DNA of 38,103 nt from Methanobrevibacter sp. (GTDB lineage: Archaea > Methanobacteriota > Methanobacteria > Methanobacteriales > Methanobacteriaceae). Numbering within the stretch: the stretch's first letter is position 1; the number at the start of each line of letters is the position of its first letter. The position numbers and the translations under genes are program-made. Location: contig JAFRFD010000017.1 of assembly GCA_017434525.1 (NCBI GenBank), positions 1 to 38,103 on the forward strand. Direction: 5' to 3'. Positions 1 to 10,336 of the stretch are shown piece by piece. The notes beneath the pieces are model-generated. The model did no database searches. It worked only from the letters and a program-made list of their open reading frames with translations, and had not been told where the DNA came from.

Positions 1-1
1 A

Positions 2-262
2 AAATTTAATAAGACCTACACAGCAAATTACATTAGTACGATCTTTAAGTAGAAGATAATCCCAAAAATTAACGATGCGGCGCGCCTTCATGAGAAAATA
101 GTGGAGAATTTACCGTATTAGGAAAACTTTAAACAGTGTAAGGGATGCGGTGAGATTTTACTTATAGGAGAAGAGAATTTTGTACATAGAGCACGCTCGA
201 ACGATGGTTTTTCAACTCGTTGCAAGAGATGTGACAAAAAAGCAAGACAAGGAAGGAATTAA
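2..262 (+). CDS. HTH and zinc-ribbon protein, 5' truncated
   Basis: The reading frame is open from the window edge to TAA at 260-262 and carries two in-frame TAG codons (50 and 119), read as Gln. The visible 86 residues start with a helical stretch around YTANYISTIFKQKIIPKIND, which looks like a helix-turn-helix, and end with a four-cysteine zinc ribbon: CKGCGE about residue 44 and CKRCDKKAR about residue 75, separated by a phage-typical RARSNDGFSTR segment. Proteins of this type lie just upstream of terminase genes in many Clostridia phages; DNA binding is likely but no specific function is shown. A GGAAGG ribosome site for the next gene overlaps its end. Confidence 0.7.
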
Positions 263-264
263 AT

Positions 265-507
265 ATGATGAATAAACAAGAAAAGCAGTTTTAGGAATTT
301 GTCGGCGCGATCTCAAAGATGGAACAGATTGAGTTTTTAGGTTTGGCTAGATTTTTTGGCGTCGCGCTCACTACGTCAGATGACACCCCCGTCCCCTTTG
401 ATGTGCTTTTAGAGGGAGTTTTAGATAAATATTTGGCTTTAAATAAAACACAACAAAAAAATGCCCTTAAACTAGTTAAGGATGTAGTTAAGAGGAAAAA
501 GAGATGA
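265..507 (+). CDS. small hypothetical protein
   Basis: This 80-residue protein is not recognised. It starts at ATG 265 (a second ATG follows at 268), eight bases after an AAGGAAGG ribosome site, and ends at TGA 505-507. One in-frame TAG at 292 follows FQEF; in the standard code the product would be only nine residues. The C-terminus is lysine and arginine rich (KDVVKRKKR), consistent with nucleic-acid binding. It sits between the zinc-ribbon gene and the putative small terminase, and its stop overlaps the next start (ATGA), so the three are probably co-translated. Confidence 0.65.
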
Positions 508-1508
508 TTGGACCGAAAATTTAGTAGGTTAAGTCTTTCTCTTCAAAGGAATGCGCACGTTGCGGGCGGCCTCATGGTCCCGAAGACTATGCGCGAACCC
601 GCTCTATTTTTTATAATGGGTATTTACCTGTTTGTAATGAGTGCCTTACGGAATATTTAAAGAAGAAGGAATTTGACTGGAAAGCTATTGATAAAATTTG
701 CTAGTGGGCTGACATACCCTTTATTCCGAGAGAATGGGAAAGGCTTAAAGAGTTAAATGGAGAGGATAATGTATTCGGCGCCTATGCCAACGTTTTTGCG
801 GGCGAAGAGTATGAGGGTCTTGGATGGGATGACTATTACAGACAATTTAAGTCTCTAAAAGAAACTGGACTTATAGAAGATGAACTGCCAGAACTTAGAG
901 AAGAAAAGTTTGAAAAGTTGAGAGAGAAGTGGGGAAGTAATTATGATGATGAGGGGTTGACTTATTTAGAGGGTCTTTATACAGGACTTATGGCGACGCA
1001 GAATGTTAACGGCGCGCTCCAGGTGGACCAAGCTCAAAAGATTTGTAAAATTTCCTATGAGATTGACTCGCGTATTCGTGAAGGCAGCGACTTTGATAAG
1101 CTTTTGACTTCTTATGACAAACTAGTTAAGACGGCGGAGTTTACACCGAAGAATGTAAAGAATGCCACAGACTTTGACTCAGTTGGAGAGTTGTTTAGGT
1201 GGCTTGAGAAGAGAGGCTGGCGCAATAAGTTTTATGATGATGTAACTCGTGATATTGTTGATGAGACGATGAAGAATATACAGAACTTTACGCAGCGTCT
1301 ATATACTAACGAAACGGGAATTGCTGAAGAAATTGAAAGACGTATTCAATCTCTGCAGAGTGCGCGCGACCTCGAAGATTATTATGATACTAATAAAGAG
1401 TATGACTTAGATGAATATGATAATGCTGGTTATGAGGAATTAATAAAAGAAGATGAATTTGACCCGTCTGTTTTAAAGGATGATGGAGGTGAAGTATTAG
1501 ATGAATAA
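504..1508 (+). CDS. zinc-ribbon protein, putative terminase small subunit
   Basis: The protein has 334 residues and starts at ATG 504, overlapping the previous TGA. TAG codons lie at 522 and 525 (adjacent, codons 7 and 8) and at 702. Residues about 15-50 form a zinc ribbon, ECARCGRPHG and later PVCNECLTEY, followed by helical, very acidic sequence. Codons 7-8 being TAG means almost nothing is made without suppression. Position immediately before the large terminase, with an 8-base overlap, suggests a small terminase or packaging DNA-recognition protein. That role is inferred from position only; I see no classical small-terminase motif. Confidence 0.6.
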
Positions 1509-3294
1509 ACCGATTCAAGTCGCGCACGATGCATCTAATAAACTTTACTCTTAGGTTTAGCACTTTTTTAGAGAAGGAATTGAACTGGAAAAAGGAGCGA
1601 TTTTAACAGAGGAATACTTAATTAAAAATGAAGGGTTATTTGAGAAATATGCAAATTTCTTCTCTGCTTATCCCGATATTTTTATTGACCTAATTACCCC
1701 TTCTGATTCTAACTTTTCTCTTTTCTTCTTTTAGAGAATCTTCTTGCGCGCGTGCATGAGATTTAGATACCATTACTGTACTGCATGCCGTGCTTTCTCA
1801 AAAACTTTTATTTCAATTTTAGCTCTTTATCTTGAATGTATGTTTCGACCTGGCGCGAAGCTCTTTATATGCGCGCCCGGTAAAAACCAGTCGGCAAAAA
1901 TAGCAAAAGATAAAATTTATGAGATTTGGGATAAGTTGCCTTTTTTAAAAAAGGAAATAATAGGGGATGGCAATTTTGGAAAGGACTACGTTACCCTTAC
2001 TTTTAGAAATGGGTCAATTTTTGACGTTGTCGGTGCGCTTGACTCCGAACGTGGTGGGCGGCGTCATGGTGGACTTATCGATGAGATAAGGGACCATGAT
2101 GGGGATCTTTTAAACTCTGTTGTTCTCCCTCTCATGAACGTGTCACGCCGCACCCCTAAAGGTGAAGTAAACCCAAACGAGCCAAACCAGCAGCAGCTTT
2201 ACATGACATCTGCGGGCGTTAAGTCGTCTTATGCATACGAACGACTTATCGATATATTAGAAATGTCTATTATCGACCCGCGCCAAGCTTTTGTATGGGG
2301 ATGTGATTATAGGATTCCAGTAATGCATGGACTCCTAGATAAACAATTTATCCAAGAGTTAAAAATGTCTCCGACTTATTAGGAAGAAACATTTGCGCGC
2401 GAGTACCTCTCAATTTGGAGTGGTGGTAGCGAGGAATCTTGGTTTAATTTTGATAAGCTTCAAAAGTATCGTAAGATAAAGAACCCTGAAAAACACGCAA
2501 TTTTTAGAGAAGGCGCCGACTAGTTTTACTTATTATCAGTAGACGTTGGGCGACTTAATGACCAAACGGTATGTTGCGTCTTTAGGGTTAATGTGGTTAA
2601 AAATAAGTATTATGCCACTTTGGTGAACCTTTATGTGCTTGGACGATAGGCTGATAAAAAAACCTTTACACAACAAGCTATTGAAATAAAGCAAATTATT
2701 AAACGCTTTAAACCTAAAGAGGTTGTAATAGATACTAACGGTCTTGGTATTGGCCTTGCTGATGAAATGATACGAACTCAAATAAGTGACGATGGTGAAG
2801 AATTGCCTCCATATGGCTTTTTCAACAATGACGATTATAAGAAAATTTAGCCGAAAGACGCAATTAATATTCTTTATTCTTTAAAGGCTAATGGGCCTTT
2901 AAACTCTAAAATTCATGGTAACGCTTATTCTCGTCTTAATGGCGGTACAGTTCGTTTTTTAATTAAAGAGCAAGAAGCCAAAAATGCTTTAATGGCTACA
3001 AAAATTGGTCAGAAAATGACAGTAAAAGAGCGTATCGAGCGCTTGATGCCGCATGAAATGACCACTAAATTATTTGAAGAGATGGCTAATTTAAGACTTA
3101 AACGAACTGGCGCGACTCTCGATATTACGCTTGAACACATTAATTCAAGGTATCCTGATGATAAATATTCTTCTTTCGCTTATGGGTTATGGCGCATTAA
3201 GGAATTAGAAGAGGAAGCATTTAAAAAGGAAAAACGTCGTCAAAGTTTGTTTGGAGAGAAGAGACAATTAGTTTTCTTTACGGGAGGAAGATAA
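1501..3294 (+). CDS. terL: terminase large subunit
   Basis: This is the ATPase and nuclease motor that packages DNA into proheads. The 597-residue frame runs from ATG 1501, behind GGAGGTGA at 1485-1492, to TAA 3294 and needs seven TAG codons (1552, 1558, 1732, 2380, 2521, 2647, 2848) read as sense. The Walker A-like loop is CRAFSKT (96-102), typical of large terminases with a degenerate P-loop, and Walker B is GGLIDE (acidic pair at about 194-195). The RNase H-fold nuclease begins at LLSVDVGRLNDQ (Asp348) and continues with VVIDTNGLGIG (Asp411). Length is normal for the family. Without recoding it would be split into at least four fragments. Confidence 0.95.
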
Positions 3295-3297
3295 CCA

Positions 3298-4782
3298 ATG
3301 GAAAATAATGAACAAATCAATAACTCAAAATTTGATTTAGCCTCCTTTAAAAAATCTCAAGAGAACATGATTGTTAAGAATAATGCGGTTGACTTGATTG
3401 GGTCACGGCGCTATCGTCACGCCGAGTACACAATAGAAGAAGTTGACCGTATCATTCACTCAGGTTCACTTTAGGCTTAGCAACAACTTTCAAGAACCTT
3501 CTTTTATACAGATGGTTTTTATAAAAGAATTTTAATATATTATGCTACTTTGTTAAAATATATGGGCATTTTGATTCCTAATCCAACTATTAATCAAAGT
3601 CTCTCTAACCCGCCCCTATAGAAACGTTATACAAATGCGCTTAATTTTATTGAAAACTCTTCTATTCAAACTCTGTTTACGGAATGTTCTTTAAAAGTTT
3701 TAATTGATGGTTGCTATTATGGTATTGTCCAAAGCTTTGGAAAAGATAAGTTTTCTTTGATGGATTTACCCACGTAGTATTGCCGCTCTCGATTTAAAGA
3801 TTTAAGTGGGCATGATGTAGTAGAATTTAATGTTCTTTACTTTGAGTCTATTTTAGATACATCTGTTAGACAAGAAACTTTAAATGCTTATCCGAAAGTT
3901 ATACGGTCTTATTACAAAAAGTGGGCGGCTGGAAAGCTTTCAACGAGTTGGGTTGTTCTTCCTGCGGAATTAGTGGTATACTTCAGTTTGTTTGAGGCTG
4001 TACCATTATTCTTAAATGTGATTCCCGCGACAATGCAGTATGATGATACTGTTGATACAGAGCGCGAACGCGACCTGGAGGAAATAAGAAAGATTATCGT
4101 TCAAAAAATTCCTCATTTAACTGACGGCGGCCTTCTGTTTGAACCGCAAGAAGCTGAAGTCATACATGAAGGAACTGTTGGAATGTTAAAGTAGAATAAA
4201 AACGTTTCGGTTTTAACTACCTATGCAGACGTTGATGCAATTGTTTCAAAAACCACTTCTGATGCGGTTTCTAACAACTTAGAGAAGATGGTTTAGAATA
4301 TTTACAATGAGGGCGGCGTAAGCAGCCAAGTATTTGCAGCAACAGGTAATCTTGCAATTGAAACCTCTATTAAAAACGACGTTGCACTAATGATGCCGCT
4401 GGCTAATTAGTTTGGAACTTTCTTAACAGAACTGTTAAACTTAATCTTTAGCAATACCGCTATTAATTTTAAGTATGCGTTTTTACCAATTACTTATTAT
4501 AATGAATCGACCTATATCACAGACTCTTTCAAGTTAGCGCAAAGTGGATATAGCTTTATCCTTCCGGCGTTAGCCCTGGGCATTACCCAAAAGGATTTAG
4601 GTAACATAAAAGATTTAGAAAACGATGTTATGAATTTAGCTGAAAAACTTAAACCTTTGCAATCTGCTTATACACAAAGTGCAAACAGTGTTGGGGCGCC
4701 TGAAAAGAGTCCAGAAGAAAAATCTGACAAGACTATCGCTAACGAGGAGTCTATAGATAATCAAGGAGGAGTAAATGACTAA
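3298..4782 (+). CDS. portal protein
   Basis: This 494-residue protein probably forms the dodecameric ring at the head vertex through which DNA enters. It lies directly after the large terminase, starting at ATG 3298 behind GGGAGGAAG, and contains seven TAG codons (3472, 3478, 3619, 3775, 4192, 4294, 4408). Visible features fit phage portals: an N-terminal region with SRRYRHAEYTIEEVDRII, a mixed central domain, a long helical segment around TVDTERERDLEEIRKIIVQK, and an acidic, low-complexity tail. The last eight bases overlap the protease gene, whose GGAGG site lies within the portal frame. The identification rests on sequence style and position. Confidence 0.88.
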
Positions 4783-6139
4783 TTATTCTAAATTCCCAGT
4801 AGAGTTCTACGGGGATGCTGAACAAATAACTCCTGTTTTATCGAAGGGAAGATGCCGCATTTTTTATAAATATGAAAATCGAAACGGTACTTATATATCA
4901 GATGAGTTTGCGGAAAAGCTAATTGGTACTTTACCATATACTCCTGTGAAAGGTATTTATGACGAATAGTCCGAAGATTATACTGATCATGGCGAAGAAA
5001 GAGACATGGGGAAAATTTATGGTATTGTACCAGAAAACCCCAATTTTGCTTGGGAAACTCACTTAGATGAAGATGGTATATAGAGAGTATATGCCTGTTG
5101 TGATGTTTATATTTTCTCTGCCCTCTACAAAGAGGCTGACCAAATTGTTGGGAAGTCGCAGTCAATGGAACTTTATGCTCCTTCGATAAAAGGTGGAATG
5201 AAGAATATAAATGGTCAAAAGTATTTCGTATTTGAGGATGGATGCTTTTTAGGATTACAAGTTTTAGGAAATGAAGTAGAGCCTTGTTTTGAGGGCGCTG
5301 CCTTCTTTACTTATTATGAAAAGTTAACTGATCTAATTAATCAAATGGAGAAATACATAGCAAATTCCCATGAAAAAGGAGGAACGTCAGAAATGACTAA
5401 ATTTAACTTTAAGCTTTCTGATAGAGAAAAGTTTGAAGCACTCTGGATGCTTTTGAATGATAAGTTTAATGAAGAGAACGAGTATGAAGTTAGTTATTCT
5501 ATTCAGGAAGTTTATGATTCTTATGCTCTGGCTTTCAACTATGAAACAGGAAGCTATGAACGTATTTATTACGTAAAAGATGATGAGTCCGATGTTGTTT
5601 CTATTACAGAGCGTGAGCCCGTCTTTATTATTGATGTGACAAAAGATGAGTATGATGCACTTAATGCTCTGAGAGCTTACAATGGTGGGACTTATAATAA
5701 GATTGATGAAAAAATCAATGAGATAGATAAAATAACAGAAGAAAACTCAGAATTTGTTGCAAAAATTGACGAGTTGAATAATGCCGTTTCTACTTTAACT
5801 ATAGAAAGAGATGAAGAGAAGCAGAATTATTCCAACGCATAGGCACAAGTTGAGGAATTAATCTCAAAGGTTAATGAGCTGAATGCCTTTAAAGAAGGAA
5901 TTGAAAGACAAGAAAAAGAACAGGTTGTTGCATCCTATGCTGATTTGCTGCCGGCAGAAGTTATCGAAGCTTATACCGCGGAGAAACTTACTGGTTACAG
6001 CGCAATCGAACTGGATAAAGAACTTGCTTATGAATTGAAGAAGCATAATTCTGAAGTTTTTACATCCAAACCCCTCTATGTTCCGAAGGATACATTTAAG
6101 AATGGCATTGAGGGAATCTTAGACAAGTATAAAAAATAA
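4775..6139 (+). CDS. prohead protease-scaffold fusion
   Basis: This single 454-residue frame contains three TAG codons (4967, 5081, 5840). Residues 1-200 look like a phage prohead maturation protease (conserved stretches GTLPYTPVKGIYDE, YGIVPENPNFAWE and VEPCFEGAAFF). Residues 207-454 are charged and coiled-coil-like (NEIDKITEENSEF, LNNAVSTLTIERDEEK), as expected for a scaffold that fills the prohead and is removed on maturation. It lies between portal and capsid genes, the usual place. A good internal ribosome site and in-frame ATG at 5393 suggest the scaffold half is also made alone. I cannot assign catalytic residues with confidence. Confidence 0.8.
5377..5395 (+). promoter_or_regulatory. 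internal ribosome site and start for separate scaffold
   Basis: Inside the protease-scaffold frame, AGGAGG at 5377-5382 is followed after ten bases by an in-frame ATG at 5393. Translation from there would give a 248-residue protein, MTKFNFKLSDREKF to the TAA at 6137-6139, containing only the coiled-coil scaffold part. The start falls at the junction between the two domains. Lambda C/Nu3 is the well-known precedent for a scaffold nested in a protease gene. Confidence 0.65.
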
Positions 6140-6156
6140 TTGGAGGATTATACGAT

Positions 6157-6705
6157 ATGGCTAGATTAGTAATTGACGGTTTCGGCCAGTTAGAGCTTAA
6201 CAATGCCGCTTTCCGTAGAGATGGAAGGGTTGAGGCACAGTGCAAGCTTGATCCTACAGGATTTTCTAGTATTCCCGCAGAGAACGGAATGCTGCTTGCA
6301 GTTGATAAGGTTAATGGCCTTATAAAGCTTCCTGCACAGACCGAGACACTGCCTATAGCAATTAACTATAGTGCTGAACATATTTATGATGAGAGAGCTA
6401 TGGGACTCAAGAATTTCAAGCTCACAAAGGATGACTTCCTTCCTAGAGTTGGATATCTTGCAGTTGGCGATCTCTTTACAACAAACTGCGTAAGCTATGA
6501 TACAAGCGAGTGGGCAAATGATGAAGCATTCATTACAGCTATGAAGGCTGTTAAGACAACACCTGCTTTTGGAACACAGTCCACAGACGGTTCTATCGTA
6601 GTTTCTGCTAATGCTCCCGCTTCAGGAGTTAAACTTGAAGTAATAAAAGCTACCACAATGCCTGATGGACAGTTTGCTGTTCAGTTCAGAGTACTGGCTG
6701 CCTAA
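6157..6705 (+). CDS. probable capsid decoration protein
   Basis: This 182-residue protein has no TAG codon and starts at ATG 6157 behind TTGGAGGATT. It lies between the scaffold and the major capsid gene and shares the capsid gene's distinctive codon choice (ACA, CTT, GGA rich), suggesting very high expression. The predicted fold is mostly beta with no cysteine cluster or catalytic motif (for example the segment LPRVGYLAVGDLFTTNCV). Position, codon use and abundance signals suggest a head decoration or accessory capsid protein. This is inference; the family is not one I can name. Confidence 0.6.
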   Translation: MARLVIDGFGQLELNNAAFRRDGRVEAQCKLDPTGFSSIPAENGMLLAVDKVNGLIKLPAQTETLPIAINYSAEHIYDERAMGLKNFKLTKDDFLPRVGYLAVGDLFTTNCVSYDTSEWANDEAFITAMKAVKTTPAFGTQSTDGSIVVSANAPASGVKLEVIKATTMPDGQFAVQFRVLAA

Positions 6706-6728
6706 TATTTTCGGAGGAGGTTAATATA

Positions 6729-7778
6729 ATGGCTACAATTAAAGAGATTAAGGAATTAGCTCTTCATGCTGCTAGGGGTACTGCTCCGGCTAACTATTCT
6801 AACGAAAATGTTAATGTGGCACTTCGTGAAGAGATGAAGAATCTTGCTTCTAGCGTTAATGAGTTTATGAGAAATCGTTATGACATTTATGATATTATAA
6901 TTTCTACTGCTGATGAAGTAGTTCCGAATAAGGTTATAAGTGCTCTTGGAATGTTCGCTGACATTCAGCAGGTTGGACAGGGCGAAAAGGCTATGTTCAG
7001 AACAAGCCTTGGAAAAGCAAGGGCAAAGAAGTTCATCACACGTGTTGGACTTTCTGGCGTATATGAGACATTCAGACTTGACAAGGGTATTTTTGAAGTA
7101 TCTGCTGACGCTGTCGGCGGCGCGGCTACAATCGATTTCGAGAGATTCCTCGATGGCGCTGAGGACATGGCTGATGTTATGGATGTAATTACAGAAGGAC
7201 TTTCCGATGCTATATTTGGACAGGTACAGAGAGCTCTTAAGGCTGCTGTTTCTGCTGCTGCTAGACCTTCTGCAAACCTTGTTTCTAAGAACACATTCGT
7301 TCCCGCTGATATGCTTAAGCTCATAAATATTGCTAGAGCTTATAGTTCAAGCGCAGTGATTTTTGCACCGCCTGAATTTGTTGCTGCTATGGGGCCCGAT
7401 GCTATAATTCCTGTTGGAACCTATGGGACATCTTATCCGGCAGTTGGTGTATATCATCCGCAGGACATCGACGCTATTCACAATACTGGATACATCAATC
7501 TGTTCCGTGGGACACCTATTGTACAGATTCCGCAGTCCTTTACAGATATTGATAATACTTATACCGAAATCGATCCTCAGCTTGCTTATGTCCTTCCTGC
7601 TGGAAAGGAAAAGGTAGTTAAGGTCGTTCTTGAGGGCGCTACACAGATTCATGATTTCACAAATAGAGACAACTCTATGGAAATTCATGCTTATAAGAAG
7701 ATGGGTTGCGCTATTCTTACACATTATAACTGGTGTATTTATCAGAATACTGGTATTACACAGACCTATCAGGGTTAA
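6729..7778 (+). CDS. major capsid protein
   Basis: The 349-residue protein follows a strong GGAGGAGG site and ends at TAA 7776-7778. It is free of TAG. It has the expected features of an HK97-type shell protein in this context: a helical N-terminus (MATIKEIKELALHAARG), an extended loop region, and a C-terminal part containing FRGTPIVQIPQSF and a terminal HAYKKMGCAILTHYNWCIY. It comes after portal, protease-scaffold and decoration genes and is followed by a perfect rho-independent terminator, fitting the most strongly expressed gene of the head module. Codon use differs from the TAG-rich tail genes. Confidence 0.88.
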   Translation: MATIKEIKELALHAARGTAPANYSNENVNVALREEMKNLASSVNEFMRNRYDIYDIIISTADEVVPNKVISALGMFADIQQVGQGEKAMFRTSLGKARAKKFITRVGLSGVYETFRLDKGIFEVSADAVGGAATIDFERFLDGAEDMADVMDVITEGLSDAIFGQVQRALKAAVSAAARPSANLVSKNTFVPADMLKLINIARAYSSSAVIFAPPEFVAAMGPDAIIPVGTYGTSYPAVGVYHPQDIDAIHNTGYINLFRGTPIVQIPQSFTDIDNTYTEIDPQLAYVLPAGKEKVVKVVLEGATQIHDFTNRDNSMEIHAYKKMGCAILTHYNWCIYQNTGITQTYQG

Positions 7779-7808
7779 TCCTTACGGTGTATAAATTAAG
7801 CTAATTGT

Positions 7809-7844
7809 GAGGAAGGAAGTTTTTCTTCCTTCCTCTATTTTTTT
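7809..7844 (+). terminator. rho-independent terminator after capsid gene
   Basis: An 11-base perfect stem, GAGGAAGGAAG at 7809-7819 and CTTCCTTCCTC at 7825-7835, with a TTTTT loop, is followed by TATTTTTTT. It lies 31 bases after the capsid stop. Partial read-through presumably feeds the connector and tail genes, since no clear promoter is seen before 7879. Confidence 0.9.
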
Positions 7845-7878
7845 AAAATTAAAAAAATGAGTTAAAAGGAGAAATATT

Positions 7879-8358
7879 ATGGATAATTCAAAAGTTGCTG
7901 TTATTAGTACAGTTAATGGTACTATTGGAATTTACTCGCCAGAGTATGGATTTAAAAAAGATTGGACCAAAAAGGGCCAAAAGATAATGATTGATAAAGA
8001 ACTTCTTGAGAATTTAATGTATGATAACGGTGTGGAATATATGTTTCAGACAGGTATGCTTTACATTGAGGATATGGAAGTTAAGAAAGAGATGGGTCTC
8101 GAGCCTGAAGATGCAACGGAGCCAGTTAATATAATTGTTTTAAGTGATAAAGATATGAAGCGTTATTTAACAGTTATGCCTGTTGCTGAGTTTAAACAAA
8201 AAATCGCTACTCTTTCTACTGAACAGAAGAAAAATTTGGTTGATTTTGCAGTAGAAAACGAGATCATGAATATTGAAAAGAGCGAGATATTAAAAGAAGC
8301 TACTAGTTTAGACTCTATTAAGATGATTGAGTTAAATAGATAGAATAAGGAGGTATAA
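7879..8358 (+). CDS. hypothetical protein of the head-tail region
   Basis: This 159-residue protein begins at ATG 7879 behind AAAAGGAGAA. The single TAG at 8341 lies five codons before the TAA at 8356, so the standard-code product would be nearly complete; with TAG as Gln it ends LNRQNKEV. The N-terminal half is beta-rich (VAVISTVNGTIGIYSPEYG) and the C-terminal half is helical (FKQKIATLSTEQKKNLVDFA). It is not recognised. Its place just after the capsid gene suggests a head or neck component. The next gene's AGGAGG lies inside its last codons. Confidence 0.7.
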
Positions 8359-8360
8359 GT

Positions 8361-8786
8361 ATGACCTCTCTCCAAAAAGTTTATGATGCTTTTTTGGTGA
8401 AAATGTTGGAAGATGAATGGGTAGAGTGGGAAGAAGAGGAAGTTAATGAAGATTTATATAACTTACTCGAAGGCGCGCTCGCTTGGTTTAAGTTCCCGAG
8501 AAAGAGCTTAGAGCATGACACCGAGAATTTCTTTGAAGATTTAGACAACGAAGAAATTTAGATATTAGCTTGTTATATGAAATGTGAGTGGTTGAATAGA
8601 ACCATTCTAACTTGGGAGAATGTTAAACCCCTGTATGAAGAAAGAGACTTCTCTCAGGCTAACTTACTTGCAAAGTTTAATGAAACTTTAAATGCCGAGA
8701 AATATAATGCATTAAAGTTAGAGAGAGTTTATTATAGATCAATTAAAGGAAAACCATTTGACTATACGTCGTTGGCGGGAAAATAA
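8361..8786 (+). CDS. head-tail connector (adaptor) candidate
   Basis: The frame encodes 141 residues with one TAG at 8559, which joins two halves of one helical protein (DNEEIQILACYMKCEWL). It starts at ATG 8361, behind AAGGAGGTATAAGT. It is all-alpha and acidic at the N-terminus (DEWVEWEEEEVNEDL), with a segment YEERDFSQANLLAKFNE. A small helical protein after the capsid genes fits the adaptor or connector that docks below the portal. The role is inferred from position and size. Confidence 0.65.
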
Positions 8787-8787
8787 A

Positions 8788-9048
8788 TTGATTCCAGATA
8801 TAAGAGAGGGGTATAACAATAAACTAAAAAACAAGCTATATGGGTTGTTATGTGAAAGAGAAAAAAATAGAGATTGGGAGAAGTTTTTGGATGCTATTCT
8901 AATTGAGCTTTAGGGTTATGAAGAGGAATAGAGAACAATTAACTACTATATTCTTTATTATAAGCTGAGCACTCTGCGCTATTTGAAATATGAATATTTT
9001 AGAAGTACAATCTTTGATTGTATGACGCTATTGGGTAAAGGACAATGA
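8788..9048 (+). CDS. small hypothetical connector-region protein, TTG start
   Basis: The frame lies one base after the previous TAA and runs to TGA 9046-9048, giving 86 residues. No in-frame ATG is available upstream of the conserved-looking part; TTG at 8788, with GGCGGGA upstream, is the most plausible start (another TTG lies at 8758). Two TAG codons (8911 and 8929) fall in IELQGYEEEQRTIN. The protein is helical and tyrosine rich (NYYILYYKLSTLRYLKYEYF). It would be missed with standard-code gene finding. It is not recognised. Confidence 0.6.
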
Positions 9049-9839
9049 GCTACTTTGATATTTATAAAAAAAGAGTTAATAGGTACGGAAACGACTATTA
9101 GCAACGTATACAGCGCGAGAGGGAACGAATGTTTGATTTATATTTGTTAAAGACGATTTATAGAGTTGACTTTGCCTATGAAGGAGAGACAATTGCTGGG
9201 TCGCTTGAGAAATATAAATAGGACGACACCAAAACTTTACAATATTTACTCACTAAAGTAAATGTAGAAATTCCGAATGGAACAATTTTAATGATTCCAG
9301 ATAAGGATATGATTGAACAACCGTGGATGGTTTATTATTTAGAGAATATTAAAGCTAGCGGTTATAATAGATATATTGTGTTGAAGATGACGCACTTTAT
9401 TTCGTGGACGGCGCGCGATGGCAATGTTTATTCTTCTTGGGTTTATATGTATGGTCAGGAAGATAATATGCTAAAGGACGAAATTCGTTCAAGAAGCCGT
9501 ATGGATACTATATATGCGGAAAATTTAAAATTAAGTTTCTTTGTTATGCCTACTAATCCGAAAATTAGAAAAGAAGATTATATAATTATTGGGGAAGGAG
9601 AACTTTAGGAGTAGTATGTAGTGACTGGTTATGATATTCAGTCAACTCCTGGAGTAGAATATGTAAGCGTTGACCCGATTTATGAATACGACTTGACGCC
9701 GGCGCCTCCTAAGTAGGAGGGGGACTCGGATGAAGAGTATTTCTGGTTATAGGGCGGCGCGCCTTCTACACAAACCTCAGAGTAGTCTGGAGATAATTCT
9801 GGACTTGGTGGTGGGTTAGATATGGGTAATGGAGGTTAA
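9045..9839 (+). CDS. putative head-tail joining or neck protein
   Basis: This 264-residue protein starts at ATG 9045, overlapping the previous TGA, and contains seven TAG codons (9099, 9219, 9606, 9612, 9714, 9750, 9783). The middle is a mixed fold (WMVYYLENIKASGYNRYIVLKM, shortened here to its core YNRYIVLKM), while the last 60 residues are a proline, glycine and glutamine-rich, acidic tail that is probably disordered. Gene order (adaptor, small protein, this gene, tail terminator) suggests a stopper or joining role. No family motif is recognised. Confidence 0.6.
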
Positions 9840-9844
9840 TGAAG

Positions 9845-10336
9845 ATGGCAGTTAGAAAACTATAGGAAATGGGTGAAAATCTTTAGACAATAGTTAAAAG
9901 ATTAACTGCTAATCAAAATCTGCTAAAACTTTTATACTATACCGATAAAGACCCTTTTAATAATTAGGATTTAGACGAAGAAACAATTAAGACTAAAGTT
10001 TTTAATAAGCTAATTAAAATCGTACCAAAGCTGGACTCGAAGGAGACAGCTACTTCTATTATTTCTTTTAGAGTGGTGCGCGGGCGCAAGACAAGTGCCA
10101 ATGGTGAATTTAATAATATTACAATTAACTTTGAGGTGTTTGTGCCGCTTACATAGTGGATTATTAAAGATGTTAGTTTAAGACCATTTTTAATTATGAG
10201 TGAGATTGAAAAGAGTTTGGACGGAAAGACAATTAATGGTTTGGGTAAGATGGAATGTATGGGGTTTGATATTAACTTTTTAACTACCGAAATTTCGTGC
10301 TACGAAATGACGTTTAATATAGTTACTTATGATTAA
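9845..10336 (+). CDS. putative tail terminator protein
   Basis: The protein has about 163 residues and four TAG codons (9863, 9884, 9965, 10154). ATG 9845 is nine bases after GGAGG at 9831-9835 and is preferred to ATG 9839, which is only three bases from that site. The C-terminal half resembles tail-terminator proteins: VFVPLTQWIIKDVSLRPF, then EIEKSLDGKTINGLGKME and a beta strand ending FNIVTYD. Such proteins cap the tail tube and join it to the head. Assignment is moderate, from motif style and position. Confidence 0.6.

Noticed and set aside
4788..7724. Minus-strand frames opposite the protease, decoration and capsid genes.
   Set aside because: They are shadows of well-supported plus-strand genes, lack ribosome sites and have no recognisable protein features.
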